Assembly (NCBI GenBank): GCA_963966315.1
Contig: CAWZYX010000007.1
Location: forward strand, 1-50,337
DNA from: Winogradskyella_A sp963966315
Lineage (GTDB): Bacteria > Bacteroidota > Bacteroidia > Flavobacteriales > Flavobacteriaceae
Length of the DNA stretch: 50,337 nucleotides
Direction: 5' to 3'
In this document: positions 41,537 to 50,337 of the stretch, in pieces
How the letters are laid out: every line of letters begins with the position of its first letter
Numbering within the stretch: position 1 is the first letter of the stretch
Translations under genes and position numbers: made by a program
The notes under the pieces: generated by a model
The model's input: only the letters and a program-made list of their open reading frames with translations
Told to the model about the DNA's origin: nothing
The model's database searches: none

Positions 41537-44320
41537 ATGCACCGTATTATTTCTTTACTTTTACTAGCATATTCTGTTAGTGGTTTCACTCAAAATAAAT
41601 CTTTTAAAATTTCCGGAACTGTGCTGGCCTCGGATACCCAAATGCCCCTTGAATCTGCAACGGTGTATTTGGAACAACCCAAAGACAGTGCCTTGGTTAC
41701 GTATACAATTTCTGATAAAATTGGTGCGTTTGTGCTGGAAAACTCTACTTATGCGAGCAACTTAAATCTTTTTGTTTCCTACGTAGGATATAAAACCCAT
41801 TATCAGAAAGTCAACATCATTGAGGGGGCGTTTTCTTTGGACCCCATTTCGCTGGAAATTGATGACAATGCTCTTGATGAGGTAGTGATCAAGACCCGAG
41901 CACCAGTCACCATAAAAAAGGATACCCTTGAATTTAATGTAGCCTCTTTTAAAACAAAAAAGGATGCGACGGTTGAAGACTTACTTAGGGAATTGCCTGG
42001 GGTAGAAGTGGATGAAAATGGTAAGATTACAGTGAACGGAAAAGATGTGAGTAATATTTTGGTCAATGGAAAGCCTTTTTTTGGGGAAGATCCTACCATA
42101 GCAACTCGGAATCTTACAAAGGAACTAATTGAAAAAGTACAGGTGGTAGATACAAAGACCAAGTCCGAGGCCTTTGCGGGAGAAGAGGGAGATAGTGAGA
42201 ACAAGACCATCAACCTCACGATCAGTGAGGAAAATAACAAAGGGGTTTTTGGTAGGGTTGCTGCCGGTGGTGGAACGGATGAGCGCTATGAATATGCGGG
42301 AATTGTCAATGTATTCAACGAAGACCAGCGATTTAGTGTTTTAGCAGGGGGAAACAATACAAATACCCCTGGATTTAGTTTCGGTGAAATTCAAAAGATG
42401 TTTGGCAATGCCTCATCTATGAGTGTCAGTAGTTCAGGAGCCTTTTCTATTGATGGAAGAAGCTTTGGTGGAGGTGAAGGGATTGTTACTTCCAGGAATA
42501 TTGGGTCCAATTATGCCGATGAATTTGGTGAGGGATTTGACCTTTCCGCAGACTATTTTTACTCCGAAAGTGATTCTGAGAACGAGAGTAAAACTCAGCG
42601 TGAAAACATATTACCAGATACGCGATTTTTCTCAAACTCAGAAAGAAAAACCCTTACGAGCAATGCCAACCATAGTTTTGGAAGTACCATTGATATTGAG
42701 GTGGATTCCACTTTTCTCATCAATCTTAGGCCCTCTTTTCAGTACGGAAGAAGTAAAAGAAGTGATGAGAGTTCTGAAGAATCATTTAATGAAGACAATG
42801 AACTTACCAACTCCTCAACCGCCAGTTCCTTTCGCGAGTCTAATGTTCGAAATTTCAGAAATGATCTAGACCTGACCAAACGAATTGGCTCTAACGGAAG
42901 TTTCGTAAAAGCCTCTTTGGATCTTACTTTCAATAGTGCGGAAGGTGATGAGTTTTTAAGATCCGAAGCCTTATTGGAGGATCCAGATGAAGAAGATGTT
43001 TTACGCGATCAATTTACTGATGAAAGCTCATCGTCGAATAGGTTTTTCATCTCGTCCACATACAGACTTCCACTCAAACCCAAGGAGGTGTTTTTAGATG
43101 TTGGGGTGCGCTTTGATGGAAATACACGAAATACGACCAATGGTACATTTGATTTTAACCAGGACACCCAGCAGTACGATCAGTTTAACGAAGACTTAAG
43201 TACAGATTTTAAATATGTAGATAACAGTACAAGACCTTCTCTTAAGTTCACAATAAACAAGGATAAATGGTCTTTCAGTACCAATATTGCTTATGTGTAC
43301 AGAACCCTGGACAATAGGGATGATTTAAGGCCGGATTTAAGTTTGAGGCAGAATTTTGAAGCGGTTGAAACAGGTGCCTTTTTCAATGTTAAATTAAATG
43401 AAAAGGCTAATATTTACGGAAGTTATGACCTTTCCAATTCTCCTCCTCAAATTAATCAACTAACACCATTTCAAAACGTAACGGATCCTTTGAATACCAT
43501 AACGGGTAACCCTAATTTGGAACCTACGAATACACATAATATGTATGTGAGTTATAACAGCTATGACTTTCAGAACCGCACCGGTTTTTTCGGCTATTTC
43601 AATGTGCAGGCCATCAATAATCAGGTCGTGACCCGCACGATTGTGGATGATAATTTTATTAGAAATACAACTTACGACAATGTGGATGGCAACTACAGGG
43701 CCTATGGCTTTGTTAATTACAGCAAATCTGTAAAGATAGATTCTCTGAGGAATATTAAGTTGAGTGGGGGCTTAAGCGCCAACATTAACCGTGCTATAAA
43801 CTTTAACAATGATGTGCAATACGCCTCCTTAAATAACTCCGTAACGCCTAGTTTAGGATTAACCTTCAGCTGGAAGGATATTCTAGAATTTAAACCTAAT
43901 TACAGCATTTCTATTACTCGAAATTCATTTGACTTGCCGGAATTTGAAAGTCAGGAGTTTACCAGGCACTCGCTGAGAATTGGAGCGACAACCTTTGTAC
44001 CCAAAAAGTTTGAATGGCGCAACGATGTGAACTTTAGTTATAACCCTGATGTTGCCCCCGGTTTTCAAAAGGCCATCTGGTTCTGGAATACGACATTGGC
44101 CTATTCAATGCTCAAGGATAAGGCGACTTTAACGCTTAAGGTTTATGATGTATTGAATCAGAATAACAACTCACAGCGAACGGCAAATGCCAATTTTATT
44201 CAGGATTCGGAGAGTACAGTTTTACAACGCTTTGCGATGCTGAGTTTTAGCTATAAGTTTAATAATCTGGGAGCAAAAGGAGAAACCTCTGATAATAATG
44301 GCTTCTTAATTATTGATTAA
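41537..44320 (+). CDS. TonB-dependent-receptor-like outer-membrane beta-barrel protein
   Basis: The 927-aa protein has a short signal peptide (MHRIISLLLLAYSVSGFTQ). A carboxypeptidase-regulatory-like domain (about 22-105) follows, then a plug (LDEVVIKTRAPVTIKKDTLEF, VEDLLRELPGVEVDENGKITVNGK), then a large barrel with alternating aromatic strands ending FAMLSFSYKFNNLGAK. The plug wording and barrel are those of the outer-membrane beta-barrel family 3 receptors frequent in Bacteroidota. No SusD partner lies nearby, so a glycan-uptake role is not indicated. A metal or peptide cargo is possible. Confidence 0.88.
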   Translation: MHRIISLLLLAYSVSGFTQNKSFKISGTVLASDTQMPLESATVYLEQPKDSALVTYTISDKIGAFVLENSTYASNLNLFVSYVGYKTHYQKVNIIEGAFSLDPISLEIDDNALDEVVIKTRAPVTIKKDTLEFNVASFKTKKDATVEDLLRELPGVEVDENGKITVNGKDVSNILVNGKPFFGEDPTIATRNLTKELIEKVQVVDTKTKSEAFAGEEGDSENKTINLTISEENNKGVFGRVAAGGGTDERYEYAGIVNVFNEDQRFSVLAGGNNTNTPGFSFGEIQKMFGNASSMSVSSSGAFSIDGRSFGGGEGIVTSRNIGSNYADEFGEGFDLSADYFYSESDSENESKTQRENILPDTRFFSNSERKTLTSNANHSFGSTIDIEVDSTFLINLRPSFQYGRSKRSDESSEESFNEDNELTNSSTASSFRESNVRNFRNDLDLTKRIGSNGSFVKASLDLTFNSAEGDEFLRSEALLEDPDEEDVLRDQFTDESSSSNRFFISSTYRLPLKPKEVFLDVGVRFDGNTRNTTNGTFDFNQDTQQYDQFNEDLSTDFKYVDNSTRPSLKFTINKDKWSFSTNIAYVYRTLDNRDDLRPDLSLRQNFEAVETGAFFNVKLNEKANIYGSYDLSNSPPQINQLTPFQNVTDPLNTITGNPNLEPTNTHNMYVSYNSYDFQNRTGFFGYFNVQAINNQVVTRTIVDDNFIRNTTYDNVDGNYRAYGFVNYSKSVKIDSLRNIKLSGGLSANINRAINFNNDVQYASLNNSVTPSLGLTFSWKDILEFKPNYSISITRNSFDLPEFESQEFTRHSLRIGATTFVPKKFEWRNDVNFSYNPDVAPGFQKAIWFWNTTLAYSMLKDKATLTLKVYDVLNQNNNSQRTANANFIQDSESTVLQRFAMLSFSYKFNNLGAKGETSDNNGFLIID

Positions 44321-44331
44321 TACAGGTATTT

Positions 44332-45120
44332 TCACCAACCACCGGAAGCACCACCACCGCTAAAGCCACCACCACCAAATCCACCGCCGAAGCCGCCACC
44401 ACCAAATCCGCCACCACCAAATCCACCAGAACCTCTTGAGTAGCTCCCTCTTCCCATACTGCTCAGAATAATGGCTTCGAGCAAACCACCGGATCGCATT
44501 TGGCGACCACCAGATCCTCCACCTCGGGATTTGGACAATGCGATGATGATAATGATGAAAACGATCAAAAGAACGATAAAGGCAGCTGGGAATTTATCAC
44601 TTGGAGACTCCTGCCTGGTACCAGTATAAGTACCTGTAAGCACTTCGAAAATAGCGTCCGTTCCACGGTCTAATCCTCCATAATAATCATTTCGCTTAAA
44701 ATAGGGGATGATGTCCCGGTTGATGATACGCTTACTAAGTGCATCTGTCAGGTAAGGTTCTATTCCATCGCCTGTATTAATTCCGATTTGTCTATCATCT
44801 CTGGCTAGTAAGATGAGTATACCATTGTCCTCTTTTTCCTGACCAATACCCCATTTTTCTCCCCATTCTGCACCGAGATAGTTAATGTATTCTCCTTCTG
44901 TGGAAGCAATAATAGCAATGACTATCTGTGTTGAGGTAGAATCTGAATAACGAACCAGTTTATTTTCCAGAGCTGTCTGTTGTTGCGAATTCAATAAGCC
45001 GTAATAGTCATACAGGCTTGTTTGCTTTTTAGGAACCGGAGGTATTTCAAACTGCGCATGAGAGGGGAGAGCAAATCCCATAAGGATCAAAACAGCGATA
45101 TGTAATAGAAATGAACGCAT
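44332..45120 (-). CDS. TPM-domain membrane protein with glycine-rich tail
   Basis: The 262-aa protein has a signal peptide (MRSFLLHIAVLILMGFALPSHAQ) and a TPM (TLP18.3/Psb32) domain (about 30-155; IVIAIIASTEGEYINYLGAEW, GIQEKEDNGILILLA-like). A single membrane helix follows (about 172-190; AFIVLLIVFIIIIIAL). A tail of GGFGGGG repeats completes the protein. Proteins of this shape are common beside LemA and probably assist envelope-protein repair, but no enzyme activity is established. One-base overlap with the second TPM gene upstream. Confidence 0.88.
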   Translation of the reverse strand: MRSFLLHIAVLILMGFALPSHAQFEIPPVPKKQTSLYDYYGLLNSQQQTALENKLVRYSDSTSTQIVIAIIASTEGEYINYLGAEWGEKWGIGQEKEDNGILILLARDDRQIGINTGDGIEPYLTDALSKRIINRDIIPYFKRNDYYGGLDRGTDAIFEVLTGTYTGTRQESPSDKFPAAFIVLLIVFIIIIIALSKSRGGGSGGRQMRSGGLLEAIILSSMGRGSYSRGSGGFGGGGFGGGGFGGGFGGGGFSGGGASGGW

Positions 45121-45560
45121 TAACCTTTGGATATGGTGTTCTCTAATTCGTCTTCATCGGTATGCTCCCATGGAAAATGCTGGGATAGCGCTTCACCGGC
45201 TTCGGTAATACCACAAATTAGGCCCTTGGCAAACTCTCCCTTTTTAAACGCTTCCAGAATATGGTCTCTGGTGGTATCCCAGAAATCGTTGGACACCACA
45301 TCGTTGATCCCTTTGTCCCCAAGAATCACAAATTCTCTTCGGTCGATGGCCACATAGATGAGCACGCCATTTTGCAGTTTGGTATTATCCATCTTCAGGA
45401 AGTGGAAGACCTCCAGGGCATGTTCGTATACGTCCCCTTCACAATTGCTCTCGAGGTGTACCCGTATTTCACCCGAGGTTTGGTTCTCTGCTTTTCTAAT
45501 GGCTTCTATAACCTCTGTTTCTTCTTCGACAGATAAAAAGTCCTCCAAATGTGATGACAT
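45120..45560 (-). CDS. Small TPM-domain protein
   Basis: The 146-aa protein has no signal peptide. A TPM fold covers most of it (ENQTSGEIRVHLESNCEGD, NGVLIYVAIDRREFVILGDKGI). It is the cytosolic or membrane-peripheral partner of the secreted TPM protein, whose start it overlaps (TAATG). The pair follows a LemA gene 2 nt upstream, a conserved Bacteroidota arrangement. Confidence 0.88.
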   Translation of the reverse strand: MSSHLEDFLSVEEETEVIEAIRKAENQTSGEIRVHLESNCEGDVYEHALEVFHFLKMDNTKLQNGVLIYVAIDRREFVILGDKGINDVVSNDFWDTTRDHILEAFKKGEFAKGLICGITEAGEALSQHFPWEHTDEDELENTISKG

Positions 45561-45562
45561 GA

Positions 45563-46150
45563 CTATTCGAAGTTAAAATCTACATCAGGAGCTTTTTCAC
45601 TTCCTTCATCGGATTTGAAATATTCTTTGGGCTCAAAACCCAGAAGTCCGGCTACAAATCTGGTAGGAACCTTTCTGATGTATTCATTGTAAGGTCGTAC
45701 TTCGGCATTAAATCTGTCTCTTGCGATATTGATTCTGTTTTCGGTCCCTTCCAATTGACTTTGAAGTTCTAAAAAATTCTGATTGGCCTTTAATTCAGGA
45801 TAACGCTCCACCGAAACCAATAATCTGGACAATGCTCCCGAGAGGCCACTCTGTGCATCCTGAAACGCAGCGATGGATTCAGCAGTAAGATTGTTGGCAT
45901 CAATGTTTACGGAGGTGGCCTTAGCCCTGGCTTCAATAACATCCGTTAGCGTGCCTCTTTCGAAATCGGCAGCACCCTGCACGGTTTTTACCAGGTTGCC
46001 AATAAGGTCGTTTCTTCTTTGGTATGAACTTTCAACATTTGCCCAGCTATTGGAAATACCTTCTTCAAAACTGACGGCCTTGTTGTTTACTCCCATTCCC
46101 CAAAAAATGATAACGGCGATGAGAATAATTGGGATGATCCATTTTTTCAT
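45563..46150 (-). CDS. LemA family protein
   Basis: The 195-aa protein begins with a membrane anchor (WIIPIILIAVIIFWGMGV). The LemA four-helix body follows: ISNSWANVESSYQRRNDLIGNLVKTVQG, the NQNFLELQSQLEGTENRI motif and ARDRFNAEVRPYNEYIRK. It ends in an acidic tail. It is likely envelope-associated; the molecular role of the family is unclear. It starts an operon with two TPM genes. Confidence 0.93.
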   Translation of the reverse strand: MKKWIIPIILIAVIIFWGMGVNNKAVSFEEGISNSWANVESSYQRRNDLIGNLVKTVQGAADFERGTLTDVIEARAKATSVNIDANNLTAESIAAFQDAQSGLSGALSRLLVSVERYPELKANQNFLELQSQLEGTENRINIARDRFNAEVRPYNEYIRKVPTRFVAGLLGFEPKEYFKSDEGSEKAPDVDFNFE

Positions 46151-46162
46151 AGTACTGATTGA

Positions 46163-46492
46163 TTAAAGTTGTGATTTGATTTTTAATAATTGCGATTTAA
46201 CACCCTCTAGTTTCGAGATGATGCTAAAATTATCGAGAGCTTCCTTTTTGTTCTCTTTCAGATGAATTTTAGCTCCTTCCAAAGTAAAGCCTCGTTCTTT
46301 CACCAGATGATAAATAAACCTAAGGTTTTTAATGTCTTCGGGGGTAAATTTCCTATTGCCTTTGGCATTTTTTTTAGGTTTTAGAACGTCAAACTCCTTT
46401 TCCCAAAATCTGATAAGAGAGGTGTTAACGTCGAAGGCTCTTGCCACTTCTCCGATGCCATAATATCTTTTGTCTGGAAGGTCAATTTGCAT
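46163..46492 (-). CDS. MerR-family transcriptional regulator
   Basis: The 109-aa protein has a MerR winged helix at the N-terminus: YYGIGEVARAFDVNTSLIRF, WEKEFDVLKPKKNAKGNRKF and TPEDIKNLRFIYHLVKERGF. A short coiled helix follows for dimerisation. No effector domain or metal cysteines are present, so it belongs to the short MerR/helix group. It lies between the M23 peptidase and LemA genes on the same strand, with gaps of 4 and 12 nt, and may control them. The target promoter is unknown. Confidence 0.92.
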   Translation of the reverse strand: MQIDLPDKRYYGIGEVARAFDVNTSLIRFWEKEFDVLKPKKNAKGNRKFTPEDIKNLRFIYHLVKERGFTLEGAKIHLKENKKEALDNFSIISKLEGVKSQLLKIKSQL

Positions 46493-46496
46493 ACTA

Positions 46497-47468
46497 TTAG
46501 TCTAGGGATTGATTTTCAAGGGATGCTTTCTGGAGCAGGTCATTAAATTCTGCAGCCGAAAGATTTCCATAATAGAAATTGATAGGGTTGATACGATTTC
46601 CGTCCTTAAACACTTCGTAGTGAAGATGAGGAGCCTGAGACCTCCCAGTACTTCCAACAAAGCCAATGATGTCTCCGCGCTTGACCTTCTGATTCTTTCG
46701 TACGTTGTATTTGTACAGATGCGCATACAGACTCGTATAACCGTAACCGTGATCAATGCGTATGTGCTTACCATAACCAGAGGAGCGATTGTCTGCACGC
46801 ACTACTACACCATCACCGGTGGCATAGATCGGTGTGCCTCGCTTTGCTGTAAAGTCCATACCATAGTGAAATTTTCTGGCTTTGGTAAAAGGGTCCGTCC
46901 TGTATCCGTAGCCAGAAGCCATTCTCGACAGGTCTTCATTTTTCACAGGTTGAATAGCTGGAATGGCAGATAAAAACTTTTCCTTATCCTCTGCCAGTTT
47001 GGCAATTTCATCCAGAGATTTTGATTGCACAACTATGGCCTTTTCCAGGACATCAAGTCGTTTATTGGTCTCTGCGATCAATTCCGAATTATCGAAACCT
47101 TCGTATTTACGGTATCGATTAACACCACCAAAACCAGCACGTCTTTGTTCATTAGGTATTGGATTGGCTTCAAAATACAGACGGTAAATCGAATTATCGC
47201 GTTCTTCTACATTTTCCAAGGCAGCGATTGCATCATCCATACGTCTGTTCAATAGCTCGTACTGCAGCTGCATATTTTCGAGCTCACGGGCAAGTTCTCG
47301 CTCCTTGGGGGACTGAATATAGTAGCTTCCCACAGCCACAATCAGAAATCCAAATAAGGCAGAGGCCACCATAAAAGCCATAATATAGGAAAAGGTGCGA
47401 CGCTTTTTACGTTCAATTTTCCTGTAGGAAAGCGTGTCCGGATCGTAGTAATATTTTACCTTACTCAT
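46497..47468 (-). CDS. M23 family metallopeptidase (membrane-anchored)
   Basis: The 323-aa protein has an N-terminal cytoplasmic tail, one membrane helix (about 28-50), and a coiled coil (about 55-100). The C-terminal LytM domain has HYGMDFT (first Zn ligands His, Asp), YAHLYKYNVRKNQKVKRGDIIG, and GRSQAPHLHYEVF (His-x-His). Zn ligands all appear intact. It is predicted to cut peptidoglycan peptide bridges or help cell division in the periplasm. It starts the leftward cluster M23-merR-lemA-TPM-TPM. A 219-bp divergent gap separates it from alaS. Confidence 0.93.
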   Translation of the reverse strand: MSKVKYYYDPDTLSYRKIERKKRRTFSYIMAFMVASALFGFLIVAVGSYYIQSPKERELARELENMQLQYELLNRRMDDAIAALENVEERDNSIYRLYFEANPIPNEQRRAGFGGVNRYRKYEGFDNSELIAETNKRLDVLEKAIVVQSKSLDEIAKLAEDKEKFLSAIPAIQPVKNEDLSRMASGYGYRTDPFTKARKFHYGMDFTAKRGTPIYATGDGVVVRADNRSSGYGKHIRIDHGYGYTSLYAHLYKYNVRKNQKVKRGDIIGFVGSTGRSQAPHLHYEVFKDGNRINPINFYYGNLSAAEFNDLLQKASLENQSLD

Positions 47469-47687
47469 AATTCTATTTATGCTATTTTTGCAGCAAAACC
47501 GGCAGGCTTTAAATATCCTGACATTGATGTTGAGATGCCTGCCCTAGAACAAAAATAGAAATAAAAGTAATAAAAAAATATAACCTTATAGAATCTGTAT
47601 TGTTTTGGAAACGAGACAGCTGCTCTGTTCAACGTAAAGTAAAAGGTTAAAATATCTTTAAATATAAGCTCTGCAAGTCCTAAGCCT

Positions 47688-50300
47688 ATGAAATCCAGCG
47701 AAATAAGATCTGAGTTTTTATCATTTTTTAAATCCAAAGAACACCTCATTGTACCCTCGGCTCCGATGGTGGTAAAAGACGATCCCACATTAATGTTTGT
47801 GAATTCGGGGATGGCACCTTTCAAAGAATATTTTCTGGGTAATGCAACACCAAAGAAGGCACGCATTGCAGATTCCCAGAAGTGTCTGCGAGTGTCGGGG
47901 AAGCATAACGATCTGGAGGAAGTAGGCTACGACACCTATCACCATACCTTGTTTGAAATGCTTGGAAACTGGAGTTTCGGAGATTATTTTAAGGAAGAGG
48001 CAATTGCCTGGGCATGGGAATTGCTCACTAAGAGGTATGGGATTAATAAAGACATACTCTATGTCACCATTTTTGAAGGCGACGATAAGGATGGTCTTAC
48101 TCTGGATGAGGAGGCCTATAACATCTGGAAAAAGTACATAGCCGAAGACCGAATTTTAAAAGGAGACAAGAAAGACAATTTTTGGGAAATGGGCGATCAG
48201 GGTCCCTGCGGTCCTTGCAGTGAAATCCACGTTGATTTGAGAAGGGATGAGGACAAGGCTAAAATTGATGGGAGGACGTTGGTCAATCAAGACCATCCGG
48301 AAGTGGTGGAGATCTGGAATCTGGTATTTATGCAGTTTAACCGCAAGGCGGATGGACAACTCGAACCTTTACCACATAAACATATCGATACGGGTATGGG
48401 GTTTGAACGTTTATGCATGGTTTTACAAGGTGTTCGATCCAACTATGACACTGATGTGTTTACCCCATTGATAAGGGAAATTGAAACCATAACAGACGCG
48501 CAATACGGCAAATCCGAAAAGACCGATGTAGCCATCAGAGTGATTGCAGACCATATCAGGGCCGTAGCTTTTTCAATCGCAGACGGGCAATTACCAAGTA
48601 ATACGGGAGCAGGCTATGTGATTAGGCGAATATTGAGGCGGGCCATTCGTTACGGGTTTACCTTTTTAGGACAGAAAGAGCCGTTTATTTATAAACTGTC
48701 CAAAACGCTCAGTAATCAAATGGGAGAGGCTTACCCAGAACTGAGCTCACAGCAACGAATTATTGAGAATGTCATCAAAGAAGAAGAGCAGTCCTTTCTA
48801 AGGACTTTGGATCAGGGGCTGCTTCTGCTGGACAAGGTGATTCGTAATACACCAAAAACTGAAGCTATCGAAGGAAAACGCGCCTTTGAATTGTATGATA
48901 CTTATGGTTTTCCTCTGGATCTTACCCAGCTCATTGCCAAGGAAAATGATCATGAGGTGGATATTCAGGGTTTTGAAAAACAAATGGCAAAGCAAAAGGA
49001 GCGTTCGAGAGCAGCTGGAGCAACTGAAACCTCGGACTGGGTGGTACTAAGAGACAACGACCATGAAGAGTTTATTGGCTACGATACCCTTACAGCGAAC
49101 GTTAAGATCACCCGTTACCGAAAAGTTGTGCAACAAAAGGAAGAGCGATACCATCTGGTGTTTAATCTAACGCCATTTTACCCCGAAGGCGGAGGTCAAG
49201 TTGGAGATCGAGGGGCACTGGAAGCCTCTAATGGCGATGTGATTTACATTTTAGATACAAAAAAGGAAAACAATGTGATCATTCACATTAGCAAGACCCT
49301 GCCCAGCGATCTTCATCAGACCTTTAATGCGGTGGTCGGTGAGGAGGGAAGGCATCTATCAGCCTGTAACCATACAGCAACCCATCTGTTGCATCAGGCA
49401 TTGCGAACTATTCTTGGAAGCCATGTCGAGCAAAAAGGCTCTTTAGTACAACCTAAGTCGCTTCGATTTGATTTTTCCCATTTCAAAAAGCTCACTCCGG
49501 AGGAGCTTCAGGAAATTGAAGATTTTGTTAACGCGAGAATAAGGGAGCGACTACCGTTGCAGGAGCACCGTCAGATACCGCTGCAAGAGGCTCTGGACGA
49601 CGGGGCATTGGCTTTGTTTGGTGAAAAATACGGTGACGTGGTGCGAAGCATTAGGTTTGGAAAGTCGGTAGAATTGTGTGGTGGAACCCATGTCTCAAAT
49701 ACCAGGGATATTTGGTACTTTAAAATCCAATCAGAGAGCGCCATAGCCGCCGGTGTCAGGCGAATAGAAGCCATTACCAATAGAGCTGTGGGGCGTTATT
49801 TTGAGGAGGTGGAAAAAAGTTTTCAGTCGGTAAAAGAAGTGCTCAAATCCAACAATGATCCGGCTAAGGCTATTGAACAGCTACAGAGTGAAAATACCTC
49901 TTTAAAGAAGGAACTGGATCAGTTAAAAAAGGAAAAGGTCAAAAATTTGACATCGGAAATGCTAGAGCAGCTAAGGGAGTTGAATGGACTAAATTTTTTA
50001 GCAACCCGCCTGGATCTCGATGCCGCAGATACCAAGAACCTTGCATTTGAAATGGGGCAGGTAAAGGATAACCTTTTTCTGTTGTTTGGCTCAAACGTTG
50101 GAGGGAAGGCTATACTAACCTGTTATATTTCAAAAGAGCTGGCTCAGGAGAGAGGCCTCAATGCCGGTCAGATCGTCAGGGAATTAGGAAAGTACATCCA
50201 GGGAGGCGGTGGCGGTCAGCCGTTTTTTGCAACGGCAGGAGGTAAGAATCCCGCTGGTCTGGATGAGGCTCTAACAAAGGTAGAGAACTATATTTCTTAG
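47688..50300 (+). CDS. alaS: Alanine--tRNA ligase
   Basis: The 870-aa protein is of full length for AlaRS. The catalytic class II core includes MFVNSGMAPFK, HNDLEEVGYDTYHHTLFEML, and the GMGFERL motif 3. The editing domain carries the zinc-site HTATHLLHQAL and CGGTHVSNT. The C-terminal coiled coil (about 705-770) and C-Ala domain end GGGGGQPFFATAGGKNPAGLDEALTK. It charges tRNA-Ala and clears mischarged Ser/Gly. Start: ATG at 47688. Confidence 0.98.
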   Translation: MKSSEIRSEFLSFFKSKEHLIVPSAPMVVKDDPTLMFVNSGMAPFKEYFLGNATPKKARIADSQKCLRVSGKHNDLEEVGYDTYHHTLFEMLGNWSFGDYFKEEAIAWAWELLTKRYGINKDILYVTIFEGDDKDGLTLDEEAYNIWKKYIAEDRILKGDKKDNFWEMGDQGPCGPCSEIHVDLRRDEDKAKIDGRTLVNQDHPEVVEIWNLVFMQFNRKADGQLEPLPHKHIDTGMGFERLCMVLQGVRSNYDTDVFTPLIREIETITDAQYGKSEKTDVAIRVIADHIRAVAFSIADGQLPSNTGAGYVIRRILRRAIRYGFTFLGQKEPFIYKLSKTLSNQMGEAYPELSSQQRIIENVIKEEEQSFLRTLDQGLLLLDKVIRNTPKTEAIEGKRAFELYDTYGFPLDLTQLIAKENDHEVDIQGFEKQMAKQKERSRAAGATETSDWVVLRDNDHEEFIGYDTLTANVKITRYRKVVQQKEERYHLVFNLTPFYPEGGGQVGDRGALEASNGDVIYILDTKKENNVIIHISKTLPSDLHQTFNAVVGEEGRHLSACNHTATHLLHQALRTILGSHVEQKGSLVQPKSLRFDFSHFKKLTPEELQEIEDFVNARIRERLPLQEHRQIPLQEALDDGALALFGEKYGDVVRSIRFGKSVELCGGTHVSNTRDIWYFKIQSESAIAAGVRRIEAITNRAVGRYFEEVEKSFQSVKEVLKSNNDPAKAIEQLQSENTSLKKELDQLKKEKVKNLTSEMLEQLRELNGLNFLATRLDLDAADTKNLAFEMGQVKDNLFLLFGSNVGGKAILTCYISKELAQERGLNAGQIVRELGKYIQGGGGGQPFFATAGGKNPAGLDEALTKVENYIS

Positions 50301-50306
50301 ATCATA

Positions 50307-50337
50307 ATGAAGCTAAGAACTGAAGTAAGGATTGAAA
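50307..50337 (+). CDS. Start of a further gene, cut by the window edge
   Basis: The ATG at 50307 opens MKLRTEVRIE with no stop to the edge, 6 nt after alaS. A GSCFA-domain protein often follows alaS in this group and begins in a similar way, but ten residues cannot prove it. Confidence 0.4.
   Translation, partial: MKLRTEVRIE

Noticed and set aside
1..50337. CRISPR array
   Set aside because: No series of equal-length repeats with unique spacers of 30-40 bp was seen; the repeats found are the adhesin modules and the pair near the tRNA fragment.

Overview
The window looks like chromosome of a Flavobacteriaceae (Bacteroidota) bacterium. It carries a type IX secretion/gliding locus (a PorP/SprF family protein, a TPR-propeller-OmpA lipoprotein-like protein, and two adhesins with gliding-type C-terminal sorting domains), TAnnTTTG-type -7 boxes, and flavobacterial housekeeping genes (fhs, era, der, alaS).

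Region 1 (1-14080) is an AT-rich defence island. It opens with the 3' part of an unusual fusion gene: N6-adenine methyltransferase, then a type I specificity-like domain, then a histidine-kinase-like dimerisation/ATPase module. The next gene encodes a receiver-domain protein. A type I restriction-modification operon (hsdM, hsdS ... hsdR) follows. Between hsdS and hsdR sit five small-to-large cistrons: a HEPN candidate, two unknowns, one cistron broken by a stop codon, and a DUF262/HNH (GmrSD-type) protein with a HEPN-like tail. A small PD-(D/E)XK candidate nuclease follows hsdR. The island ends at the displaced 3' end of a tRNA (14019-14043) with its own terminator, which is the usual mark of an integrated element. 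No integrase is visible, so it and the intact tRNA are expected to the left of the window.

Region 2 (14080-24280) starts with about 600 bp of hairpins, a 67-bp direct repeat and gene debris. It continues with leftward genes: a secreted protein, a tandem universal stress protein, two membrane proteins (one TauE/SafE type), a WG-repeat protein, an ABC exporter operon led by a second WG-repeat paralogue, and fhs. A fossil of the fhs C-terminus lies in front of the first WG gene. This shows that the fhs-end/WG segment was duplicated and that the exporter genes lie between the copies.

Region 3 (24280-50337) is core genome. It holds a tricorn-like S41 protease gene interrupted by an in-frame TAG, a TrmH-family methyltransferase with era, the secretion/adhesin locus (29559-35201), a LysM/PBP1 protein, der with a lectin-domain adhesin, an outer-membrane beta-barrel receptor, a TPM-TPM-LemA-MerR-M23 leftward cluster, alaS, and the first codons of a further gene at the right edge.

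The observation I rate highest is the methyltransferase/kinase fusion with its receiver partner next to an intact type I system. It looks like two-component signalling tied to DNA modification. This is an inference from domain reading only.
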